From assembly GCA_965661165.1 (NCBI GenBank), contig CBFICL010000001.1:50565-114564 (forward strand): 64,000 nt of DNA. Direction: 5' to 3'. Every line of letters begins with the position of its first letter. Within the stretch, counting starts at the first letter, position 1. A program made the position numbers and the translations under genes. The notes beneath the pieces are model-generated. The model made no database searches and was not told where the DNA came from. It was given only the letters and a program-made list of their open reading frames with translations. This document shows positions 32,836 through 40,314 of this stretch, piece after piece. This DNA comes from Hepatobacter sp965661165. GTDB lineage: Bacteria; Pseudomonadota; Alphaproteobacteria; Holosporales; Hepatobacteraceae.

Positions 32836-34872
32836 ATGGTTGAGAGTATTCAACACGTTCTTGATCGGGTTCGTCGCCCTCGTGTTCACATTACCTATGA
32901 TGTGGAGATTGGTGGCGCTATTGAGAAAAAAGAACTCCCCTTTGTGGTGGGGATTATCGCAGATTTAGCTGCAAAAACCAATGTAGAGCTCCCCAAGCTC
33001 AAGCAAAGAAAATTTGTTGAAATTGATCGTGACAATTTCAATGAGGTGATGATCGCCATTCGCCCACGTCTAGCGTATTCGGTGAAAAAGACGTTTGGTG
33101 GGGCAGCGCCTGCAGCTGCGGCGCCTGCTAAGGACGTCAAAGAAGCAAAGGGCGGCAAAGAGGGCAAAGAGGCCGGTAAAGAGGCCCCCAAAGCCGAAGG
33201 CAGCGGTGATCTTTTGGGCGTTGAGCTCGAATTCCAGTCCATTGAAGACTTTAACCCCATCTCGGTGGTTTCACGCGTGCCTTTACTGAAAGAGGCTTAT
33301 GATAAGCGTGTGGCCCTTAATGACTTGATCAGCCGCGTGGATGGTAATGACGCGTTTAATGATCAGCTCTCTGCTCTGATTGCCGATCAAGGGATTGCGA
33401 CTAAAATTGCAGGTGAAGCCAAGGGTGACAATGCGCCTGAGACGGATAAAATTCTGACAGCCGCCAACTTACTGAAAGAGGGCATCGATGATGACACCAA
33501 AAAGCGTTTGCGCACCTTGGTGCAAGTGTTTGCCCAGGAGCTGGCCGATATAAAAGAGGCACCTAAGGGGGATATCTACTTCTTTGTGCTTCAACGCGTG
33601 GCAGCCCTGGATAAAGACATTTCGCTTCAACTGGATGAAGTGTTGCATCATGAGGATTTCCAACGTCTTGAAGGCAGCTGGCGCGGCTTGCACTATTTGG
33701 TGTCCAAATCTGAAACAGGCACACGTTTGAAGCTGCGTTTCTTGCAACTTTCCTTCAAAGAGTTGGCGAAAGATCTGCAAAACGCCGTCGAGTTTGACCA
33801 GAGCTTGATGTTCAAAAAGATTTATGAAGAAGAATATGGCACCTTTGGTGGTCATCCGTATTCATGCATGGTGCTGGACTTTCCGTTCTGCAAAGATGCG
33901 CAAGACATCGAAGTGCTCAGCAAGTTCTCAGGCGTGGCTGCGGCTGCTCATGTGCCCACGTTGGCGCAAGCGGATCCCAAGCTGTTTGGTGTAGAATCTT
34001 TCCGTGACATTGGTGCGCCTCGTGATTTGGCCAAAGTGTTTGAAGGCTCTGAGTTTGTGAAGTGGAACAGCTTTAGGGCTTCTCCTGACTCACGTTATAT
34101 CACGTTGCTATTGCCCCGTGTGTTGATGCGCCCCCCTTATGGCAAAGAAACATGCCCGGTGGATGAGTTTGATTATAATGAATCGGTGGATGGCGAGACC
34201 AACGAAAGGTTTTGCTGGGGCAACCCCGCTTTTGTGATGGCTGAGCGTATCACCCATTCCTTCTCGCTTTATAGCTGGACGGCTGCTATTCGCGGCGTGG
34301 AGGGCGGTGGCCTTGTGGAAGGGCTTCCCACCTACACCTTTAAGACCAGCCGCGGTGATAAAGAGCTCAAATGTCCCACTGAGGTGATCTTGACCGATCG
34401 CCGAGAAAAAGAGCTGTCGGATCTTGGCTTTTTGGCTTTGTGCCATTGCAAAGGCACAGATTATGCGGCCTTTTTTGGTGGTCAAACCTCGCAAAAGCCC
34501 AAAAAATATAACACCGATGATGCCAACGCCAATGCGCTGGTCTCGGCTCGTTTGCCCTATATCTTAAACGCATCGCGCTTTGCGCACTATGTGAAGGCGA
34601 TTATGCGCGATAAGATCGGCAGCTTTATGAGCCGCGGCGATGTGCAATCCTTCTTACAGAACTGGATTGCTGATTACGTGCTTCTTTCTGATACGGGAAC
34701 GCATGAGCGTAAGGCAAAATATCCTTTGCGCGAAGGTAAGGTGGTGGTTCATGACGTGCCGGGCAAGCCTGGTTCTTATCATGCCGTAATGTTTTTAAGG
34801 CCGCACTTTCAGCTGGAAGAACTCACAGTGTCATTGCGGTTGGTGGCAAAATTGCCTCAATCTGCTGGCTAG
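32836..34872 (+). CDS. tssBC: Fused T6SS contractile sheath protein TssB-TssC (VipA-VipB)
   Basis: 678 aa; both sheath subunits are in one chain. Residues 1-183 are TssB: RVRRPRVHITYDVEIGGAIE, ELPFVVGIIADL, FVEIDRDNFNEVM, VELEFQSIEDFNP and a final DLISRVDGNDAF. A low-complexity A/K/E/G insert (about 88-125) replaces a short loop. From about 200 to the end is TssC: HHEDFQRLEGSWRGLHYLV (271-289), YGTFGGHPYSCMVLDF, LPRVLMRPPYG and FCWGNPAFVMAERI. Both halves are of normal length. There is no stop, ribosome-binding site or ATG at the junction (near 33380-33480). AGGAAGTAGG precedes the start. TssB and TssC normally form a heterodimer from separate genes. Confidence 0.93.
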   Translation: MVESIQHVLDRVRRPRVHITYDVEIGGAIEKKELPFVVGIIADLAAKTNVELPKLKQRKFVEIDRDNFNEVMIAIRPRLAYSVKKTFGGAAPAAAAPAKDVKEAKGGKEGKEAGKEAPKAEGSGDLLGVELEFQSIEDFNPISVVSRVPLLKEAYDKRVALNDLISRVDGNDAFNDQLSALIADQGIATKIAGEAKGDNAPETDKILTAANLLKEGIDDDTKKRLRTLVQVFAQELADIKEAPKGDIYFFVLQRVAALDKDISLQLDEVLHHEDFQRLEGSWRGLHYLVSKSETGTRLKLRFLQLSFKELAKDLQNAVEFDQSLMFKKIYEEEYGTFGGHPYSCMVLDFPFCKDAQDIEVLSKFSGVAAAAHVPTLAQADPKLFGVESFRDIGAPRDLAKVFEGSEFVKWNSFRASPDSRYITLLLPRVLMRPPYGKETCPVDEFDYNESVDGETNERFCWGNPAFVMAERITHSFSLYSWTAAIRGVEGGGLVEGLPTYTFKTSRGDKELKCPTEVILTDRREKELSDLGFLALCHCKGTDYAAFFGGQTSQKPKKYNTDDANANALVSARLPYILNASRFAHYVKAIMRDKIGSFMSRGDVQSFLQNWIADYVLLSDTGTHERKAKYPLREGKVVVHDVPGKPGSYHAVMFLRPHFQLEELTVSLRLVAKLPQSAG

Positions 34873-34903
34873 AATTATATTGGAAGGATCGTAGGAAAGT
34901 TTT

Positions 34904-35473
34904 ATGGCTCAAGTTATATCGCGCAAAGATGAGATCAGTGGTTATTATGAGAAGCATGTTTTACCCAGCATGGAGGATCTCAAAGGCAATGCAGATTCCC
35001 CCGATGTCGTTTTGCAGCTTAAGGTCGCTGGTAAGGCGGTGACAAAATCTGAGATCAAAGGGTTTACGGACTGTATCCAGTGTTATGACTATATTCTTAA
35101 TCAAGAGCTTAAAGCAAAGAATGCGGGTGCCACGGCGCCAGCAATGATTGTTGCAGAGCCCGTGGTTTTCTATATTCCCTTTAAGGCGAATGTGAAGCTT
35201 TTTGAGAATTTTGTGGGCATGACTATTTTTAGCCATGTGTCTCTCATGCTGTTGTCTGAGACAAAGGGAAAAAAACAAGGGTATCTCAGCTTTGACCTTA
35301 AGGCTGCGCGTATGGATACTCTGCCTATAAAGTTCGGCAATGTTTGCTATGCTGTTTCCATGACTTACGAAGATTTTGAGGTGAATCACAAAGAAATTGA
35401 CCCCGAAACGGGAGATAATAATGGAACCATAGAAGGGCCAGGTATTAATTTCACGTCAGGGGAAAAGCGTTAA
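34904..35473 (+). CDS. hcp: Hcp-like T6SS inner tube protein (divergent)
   Basis: 189 aa, 31 bases after the sheath gene, with AGGAAAG before the ATG. The fold pattern fits Hcp: DVVLQLKVAGKAVTKSE near the N-terminus, HVSLMLLSETKGKKQGYLSF (the strand pair that in Hcp reads as a Lys/Gly turn), and the terminal VSMTYEDFEVNHKEIDPETG, like the Hcp C-terminus. An extra N-terminal 25 residues and overall divergence lower confidence. Hexameric rings would stack inside the TssB-TssC sheath. Confidence 0.75.
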   Translation: MAQVISRKDEISGYYEKHVLPSMEDLKGNADSPDVVLQLKVAGKAVTKSEIKGFTDCIQCYDYILNQELKAKNAGATAPAMIVAEPVVFYIPFKANVKLFENFVGMTIFSHVSLMLLSETKGKKQGYLSFDLKAARMDTLPIKFGNVCYAVSMTYEDFEVNHKEIDPETGDNNGTIEGPGINFTSGEKR

Positions 35474-35506
35474 CCTTTACCTCTTTTGATAATGGAGATT
35501 TAGCCG

Positions 35507-37717
35507 CTGTCTATCTGGCAATCAAAGTCTTCTCAAAAAAGGGGGGAGACGAGAGCAAAGGTTCTCTGGCTTAAGGCGACGATCTCGGGGCTGGATGTCT
35601 ATGATGTGGCGCGCATTGAAGGGGAGGATTTTGTGTCCGCCCCTTTTTCTTTTGATGTGACCCTTCGGATCAAAGAGGACGGGAAGGTGCCCGAAAACCT
35701 GGTGGGCAAGCCTGCTATGGTAGAGATTCTGTCAGGCAAAGATGGTAAGCCGCCCAAAGATCATGTGCGCTATTTTCATGGCCTTATTGCAGGTGTGCGT
35801 GAGCTGTCGCATCTTTTGACAAAAGAAAAAAAAGCTTACCGTGAGGTGGTGCTGACCCTCAAGCCGCATTTTTGGTTTCTCAGCCTCACCAAAGACAGCC
35901 AAACGTTTGTAGAAAAAAAGCCGATTGATATTATTTCGGCTCTTCTGAAACATCATAAAATTGATTTTAAAAATGAAGCTAAATCCAGCGGGGATGTGAA
36001 ACGCGCTTTTTGCGTTCAATATAACGAAAGTGATTTTCACTTTATCTCGCGCCTTCTTGAAGAATCAGGCATTGGCTATTATTTCACCTATGAAAAAACC
36101 AAGCACAAAATGGTGCTCTTTGATAAAAATGATGACGGCGACCCATTTAAGGGTGACCTTGTTTTTTCGAAAGTGTCCTCGAGTGAGGGGCGTGAGATTG
36201 ACCGTCTGTGGTTGTTTGAAAAGCATCATGCCCCGGTGGTGAGTGAATTTTCGGCTAACGACTATTTTTTTGAAAAGCCCACCCAAGATTTGCATAAGAA
36301 AGCACCGGGGAAGATTAAAAGCACCTTGAAGCTATTGTTTTATGATCATTTGTGCGGTTTTAACCAAAAAAGCGAAAGTGAGACTGATGCCGAAGAGCTG
36401 GTGAAGCAGCATATCGAGCGCAAAGAGTGGCGTGCGTTTCAATGTCACGGGCGCAGCACCTATGCTCTCCTTTCGGCTGGCGCCAAAATCAAAACCAAAG
36501 CGTGCCCCAACAAGCTTGATGGTGATTATTTTGTGATTTCCGTCAAGCATGCCTATGGCGTGCGTGATGATACGATGGATTATGAAAATACCTTTTCTTG
36601 CGTGCCGCAAGATCGTCCTTATCGTCCCCTTTATGTGCACAAACGCCCTCGCATTTGGGGCTTTATCACCGCCAAAGTGACGGGTAAACAGGGAGAAGAG
36701 GTGTGGGCTGACCCATACGGCGCTATTAAGATTAAGTTTTTTTGGGACTGGCGCGCCGAGGACAATGAGAAAAGCTCATGCTGGGTGCGTGTGGCAAGCG
36801 GCTCGGCTAATGTGCATTGGGGCATTGTGAACACGCCGCGTGTGGGGCAAGAGGTGTTGGTGCAGTTTGAAGAGGGTGACCCTGAAAAACCTATCGTAGT
36901 GGGGTGCGTCTTTAACGGCATTCATGTCCCGCCCTATGGCGATAAAGACAGTGTTTATAAAGATGCTATGTATAAAGATCGCAGCAAAGGCAAAGTGCGC
37001 TCTATCTGGAAAACAAGGTCTATCAAGGGAGACAATAAAACATTTAACGAAATTTGCCTGACCGATGATGAGAAAAAGGAAGAAATTTTCATTCAGGCGC
37101 AAAAAGATTATCGCACCCTTGTGAAAGATCAAAAAATTACCGTTATCAAAAAGGGTAATCAGGAAACAACGCTGGAGTCGGGGGATCGCAAGGTCACCAT
37201 TGAGGGTAAAAAGGAAGATGGATCCAAGGCCAAAGGTGATGACACGTTGACGCTTTTGAAAGGTTCGCGCACGGTGGAGATCAAGGAAGGCGATGTCACC
37301 ACAACCTTAGATAAGGGGAAAGAAACCCATACCCTCAAAGAAGGGGATCAAACCATCACCTTGTCTAAAGGCAAGCGATCTGTGACCATTGAATCAGATG
37401 ATACCCTCACCATTAACGGTAAGTGGACAGTGAAGGTGAAGGGCGACCTCTCGTTTAAGGTGAGCGGCAACATTGATATGAAAGCGGATAAAGATTTTTC
37501 CGTTAAGTGCAATAATTTTAACCTTAAAACAAAAATGGACACCAAGATTGATGCCAAAATGAATGCCAACATTAATGCAAAAATGAATGCAACCGTAGCT
37601 GCCAAGATGGCACTCACCATGGAAGGTAAGATGCAAGCCAGTCTCAAGGGTGCGATGGTGGATGTGAATGGTTCGGCCATGTCCACCGTTAAAGGCGGTA
37701 TGGTGATGATTAATTGA
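35507..37717 (+). CDS. vgrG: VgrG/TssI T6SS spike protein
   Basis: Trimeric spike capping the Hcp tube. From GTG 35606 it is 703 aa, but the family N-terminus (LKATISGLDVYDVARIEGED, the first barrel strands) is encoded upstream, where the frame is open back to a TAG at 35501 and has no ATG, GTG or TTG. CTG 35507 with GGAG about 10 bases upstream is the best start I can see. Following domains: gp27-like barrels, the gp5 OB-fold (EEVWADPYGAIKIKFFWDW, VGQEVLVQFEEGDPEKPIVVG), and a long repetitive beta-helix needle (DAKMNANINAKMNATVAAK) ending at KGGMVMIN. No C-terminal effector domain is attached. Confidence 0.9.
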   Translation: MSIWQSKSSQKRGETRAKVLWLKATISGLDVYDVARIEGEDFVSAPFSFDVTLRIKEDGKVPENLVGKPAMVEILSGKDGKPPKDHVRYFHGLIAGVRELSHLLTKEKKAYREVVLTLKPHFWFLSLTKDSQTFVEKKPIDIISALLKHHKIDFKNEAKSSGDVKRAFCVQYNESDFHFISRLLEESGIGYYFTYEKTKHKMVLFDKNDDGDPFKGDLVFSKVSSSEGREIDRLWLFEKHHAPVVSEFSANDYFFEKPTQDLHKKAPGKIKSTLKLLFYDHLCGFNQKSESETDAEELVKQHIERKEWRAFQCHGRSTYALLSAGAKIKTKACPNKLDGDYFVISVKHAYGVRDDTMDYENTFSCVPQDRPYRPLYVHKRPRIWGFITAKVTGKQGEEVWADPYGAIKIKFFWDWRAEDNEKSSCWVRVASGSANVHWGIVNTPRVGQEVLVQFEEGDPEKPIVVGCVFNGIHVPPYGDKDSVYKDAMYKDRSKGKVRSIWKTRSIKGDNKTFNEICLTDDEKKEEIFIQAQKDYRTLVKDQKITVIKKGNQETTLESGDRKVTIEGKKEDGSKAKGDDTLTLLKGSRTVEIKEGDVTTTLDKGKETHTLKEGDQTITLSKGKRSVTIESDDTLTINGKWTVKVKGDLSFKVSGNIDMKADKDFSVKCNNFNLKTKMDTKIDAKMNANINAKMNATVAAKMALTMEGKMQASLKGAMVDVNGSAMSTVKGGMVMIN

Positions 37718-37741
37718 GGAAGGGGCGGATAGGAGGTATCT

Positions 37742-38440
37742 ATGAGTGGTGAAGAACAAAGCGTGCCGGCGCCCACAGCGCAAGAGCATCCAGAAGATAA
37801 GGGGGCGGCTTCTGAGGAAAAAGCAGGAGCGACGTCTGATGTCCATCTTCCCGAGCCCGCGGCCTCACAAGGGCCGCCAGACAATGGTGTGTATGAAGAA
37901 TATCGAGACGGCAAGCTCATGTCTTTATCCACCTATCAAGAAGGGGCCTTGCATGGCGAGGTGCGCCTTTATGGAGAAGATGGCCTTTTGACCCAGCGTG
38001 CGTACTATGTGCAAGATATGCTCCATGGTACCTTTGAGGCTTTTGAAGGGGGGCGATTGACCTTATTAGCGCATTATAAAAACGGGGTGCTTGAAGGGCC
38101 TTGTTATGCGTATAAAAGCAATGGCCTTATTCAATCCTGTGCAAACTATGAAAAGGGCGTCTTAAGCGGTGTGTTTTTGGCTTATGATGATAAAGGACAT
38201 GTGGCCCAAGCCATGACCTATGCAGAGGGCAAAAAAAACGGCTTTTGTGTGCTCTATTACCCCGGAGGGTCGATGCTCAGTCAAGGCACTTATGTTGATG
38301 ACGTGGAGGAAGGGGTGTTTTATAAGTATCACGAAAATGGTCTTGTGTTAGAGTTTTGTAAATACAAGGCAGGGGTGCCTGTGGAGGGCCCTTTCCTTTA
38401 TGATCCTGAAGGCAAGTTGATTTCGCCTCAGAAAAGCTAG
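37742..38440 (+). CDS. MORN-repeat / YwqK-like protein in the T6SS tail operon
   Basis: 232 aa with AGGAGG before the ATG, 25 bases after vgrG. The first 48 residues are Pro/Glu/Ala-rich and disordered. The rest is about eight MORN-2/YwqK-type repeats of about 22-23 residues with the pattern YxxxGxxxGxxxxYxxxG, for example YQEGALHGEVRLYGEDG and YKNGVLEGPCYAYKSNG. YwqK-family proteins are annotated as antitoxins. Between vgrG and a PAAR-like gene it may be an adaptor loading cargo on the spike, an immunity protein or an effector. I cannot choose. Confidence 0.75.
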   Translation: MSGEEQSVPAPTAQEHPEDKGAASEEKAGATSDVHLPEPAASQGPPDNGVYEEYRDGKLMSLSTYQEGALHGEVRLYGEDGLLTQRAYYVQDMLHGTFEAFEGGRLTLLAHYKNGVLEGPCYAYKSNGLIQSCANYEKGVLSGVFLAYDDKGHVAQAMTYAEGKKNGFCVLYYPGGSMLSQGTYVDDVEEGVFYKYHENGLVLEFCKYKAGVPVEGPFLYDPEGKLISPQKS

Positions 38441-38464
38441 CCACGCAAAGAGGAGCACATATCC

Positions 38465-38869
38465 ATGGGTGGACAACCTTTATTAACACTGGGCACCATG
38501 CTAGGTTGCAAGCCCTGGGGGGCGGCACCGATGCCCATGGGCGTGTTGCCCACCAACCGCATCATGACCTCAAAAATGCCCACTGCCACCATGAAAGATA
38601 TTGTGCCGTTCCTCAATATTCCTTCTTTTGTGATGTGCACATCAAAAGCTAATCCGGCCGTGATTGCGGTGATGGCGGCCACATTTGGCGCTGTGCAACA
38701 GTTTGCGTGTATTCCAGCCCCGGCTATGCCCTGGATGATGGCCGGCATGCGCGCACCGGGGGGAAAAGTGCCCCTTGTGACCAAAAGTGCTTGCACGATG
38801 TGCATGTGGGCCGGCACCATTGCGCCTCAGGCCCCGGCTCAGATGCAAGCTTCGACTGCTGCACCGTAA
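38465..38869 (+). CDS. DUF4280 PAAR-like spike tip protein
   Basis: 134 aa, 25 bases after the MORN protein, with AGAGGAG upstream. It matches the DUF4280 (PAAR-like) pattern: LTLGTMLGCKPWGAAPMPM, VLPTNRIMTSKMPTATM, IPSFVMCTSKANPAV, CIPAPAMPWM and a closing CTMCMWAGTI. Cysteines and methionines are frequent. PAAR-type proteins sharpen the VgrG tip and often carry effectors; this one has only a short Ala/Gln/Pro tail. Its last 31 bases overlap the end of the convergent F-box gene. Confidence 0.88.
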   Translation: MGGQPLLTLGTMLGCKPWGAAPMPMGVLPTNRIMTSKMPTATMKDIVPFLNIPSFVMCTSKANPAVIAVMAATFGAVQQFACIPAPAMPWMMAGMRAPGGKVPLVTKSACTMCMWAGTIAPQAPAQMQASTAAP

Positions 38870-40314
38870 ACAGAATCACACACCGTTTCTTCAAACCCCG
38901 GCGTTATATCGGTGCTAAAGGTTCGCACAAGGCCACAATCATCGGGTGATAAATAATAGCACAGAGAAGCAATGTTATGACTTTGGAGCTCCTTAAGAGC
39001 CAGACACCTTGATACTTTTTGAGCAAAAGAAACTTTGTGCTTTAAAAAATCATGACGAATTTTTATTCTTTGATATACCTTAACATAGAGCGATTCGAAC
39101 CTTAAAAATGCCGGTTCTTGTGCGGATCTGTGCCAGGAAAGACTTACCCTATAAATATCATCTTTTGTTTTGTCATCGTTAATCACCTTTTCTTCTGTCA
39201 AACATTCATATACGGATCGTTTACAAATATCGCGCCCTTTTTTGTTTGTAAACACAAGCATGCACCGCTGCTTTGAAGGCTGGGGACTGACGGCAAGGGT
39301 CAGATAAGGTTCTTGAAACAAAACACATGCCATGTGTTGATTGCCTAGGCTTAATGCTCTGCGTGCTTTTGGATCTAAGTATGACGCGATTTTTACAATC
39401 ATTTCAGGTGGAAGCCTGTCAAGCGAAAGGGGTGGCGAAGAGATAACCGGTGGTTTCCTAAATGAAAAATGCCACGAAGGAATATGAATAACTTTTTTGT
39501 ATGGCGTGACGCCTGCATGCCATTCCCTCCCAGAAGGCCCAAAAATGGCTGCTGCAAACCCCCTGGCATAGGACATGATGTTCAACGCTTCCCTTGCCAT
39601 GGGCGGCCATGGTTTTGGGCAAAGATCCCAGATAGTATGATCCATCAACACAGAACTTTTAATGTTAATATTTTTGATATGAGGCAGATCAGCCACCCAC
39701 GCAGGAACATACAAGATATCAGATATAATCTCAAGATTTTCTAGCTTTGTGAGTGTCTGAATAGATGGCGGCAGGGTGGATATACCAGTATTTATCAAAA
39801 TGAGAGATTCAAGGTTGGGACATCCAGAAAAATCAGGTTCACAGACCTTATATCCACCATATTTTTCCCTAGCGTGCGATTTATGGTAAGGAGGGACAAA
39901 GGAAAAATGTGTCATTTTTTCAGATCGCATAAAGGGCAACCTTGTCTGACACTGAAAGATTTCTAGGGCATAGATGCGTTGTTGCGAAACATGCACGGTT
40001 GCAAGCAGTGAAAACACATCATCAATTTTGTTAAGGGGTGTGTGCACAGGCTGCCGGATATCTTTATCAAAAAAATCATTATTTTCGAAAATTTTTCTCT
40101 TTGTTATCAGGAGGTTTTGTTTTCCCTTCGTGATATCTTTAGATAACGCGTAGGTGATAATGAAGAATTCTCCCTCTTGTGACATCGCCGAAAATCTGGC
40201 TTCTGGATCACACAACGTTAAGGGCTCTAAAGGGTGCCCGGTGCACGAGAGCCAAGAGTAAGACAAAGCAATGAGTAAAAGTGCTGTGATCAACGTGATG
40301 CGGGTAATGCTCAT
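38839..40314 (-). CDS. Exported LRR/F-box protein, candidate host-directed effector
   Basis: 491 aa. Signal peptide MSITRITLITALLLIALSYS. An N-terminal beta region is followed by leucine-rich repeats (CPNLESLILINTGISTLPPS, LTKLENLEIISDILYVPAW, LPHIKNINIKSS), an F-box-like motif near residue 300 (LDRLPPEMIVKIASYLDPKA, then RRALSLGNQHMACVL), and a C-terminal domain shared with the next gene (SLSWHRSAQEPAFLRFESLY here, DFSWYPHNAHTPCLVYKNFY there). The start overlaps the upstream gene's stop as ATGA, so the two are translationally coupled; AAAGG lies upstream. It converges on the PAAR-like gene. Export route beyond the inner membrane unknown. Confidence 0.75.
   Translation of the reverse strand: MSITRITLITALLLIALSYSWLSCTGHPLEPLTLCDPEARFSAMSQEGEFFIITYALSKDITKGKQNLLITKRKIFENNDFFDKDIRQPVHTPLNKIDDVFSLLATVHVSQQRIYALEIFQCQTRLPFMRSEKMTHFSFVPPYHKSHAREKYGGYKVCEPDFSGCPNLESLILINTGISTLPPSIQTLTKLENLEIISDILYVPAWVADLPHIKNINIKSSVLMDHTIWDLCPKPWPPMAREALNIMSYARGFAAAIFGPSGREWHAGVTPYKKVIHIPSWHFSFRKPPVISSPPLSLDRLPPEMIVKIASYLDPKARRALSLGNQHMACVLFQEPYLTLAVSPQPSKQRCMLVFTNKKGRDICKRSVYECLTEEKVINDDKTKDDIYRVSLSWHRSAQEPAFLRFESLYVKVYQRIKIRHDFLKHKVSFAQKVSRCLALKELQSHNIASLCYYLSPDDCGLVRTFSTDITPGFEETVCDSVYGAAVEACI

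Noticed and set aside
37348..37932. 194-codon minus-strand frame opposite the VgrG needle and the MORN protein
   Set aside because: Composition simply mirrors the repetitive VgrG needle; it crosses two well-supported genes.
39085..39098. GATTCGAACC, which resembles a tRNA T-loop complement
   Set aside because: It sits inside the coding sequence of an F-box gene, and no acceptor, D or anticodon stem can be folded around it.
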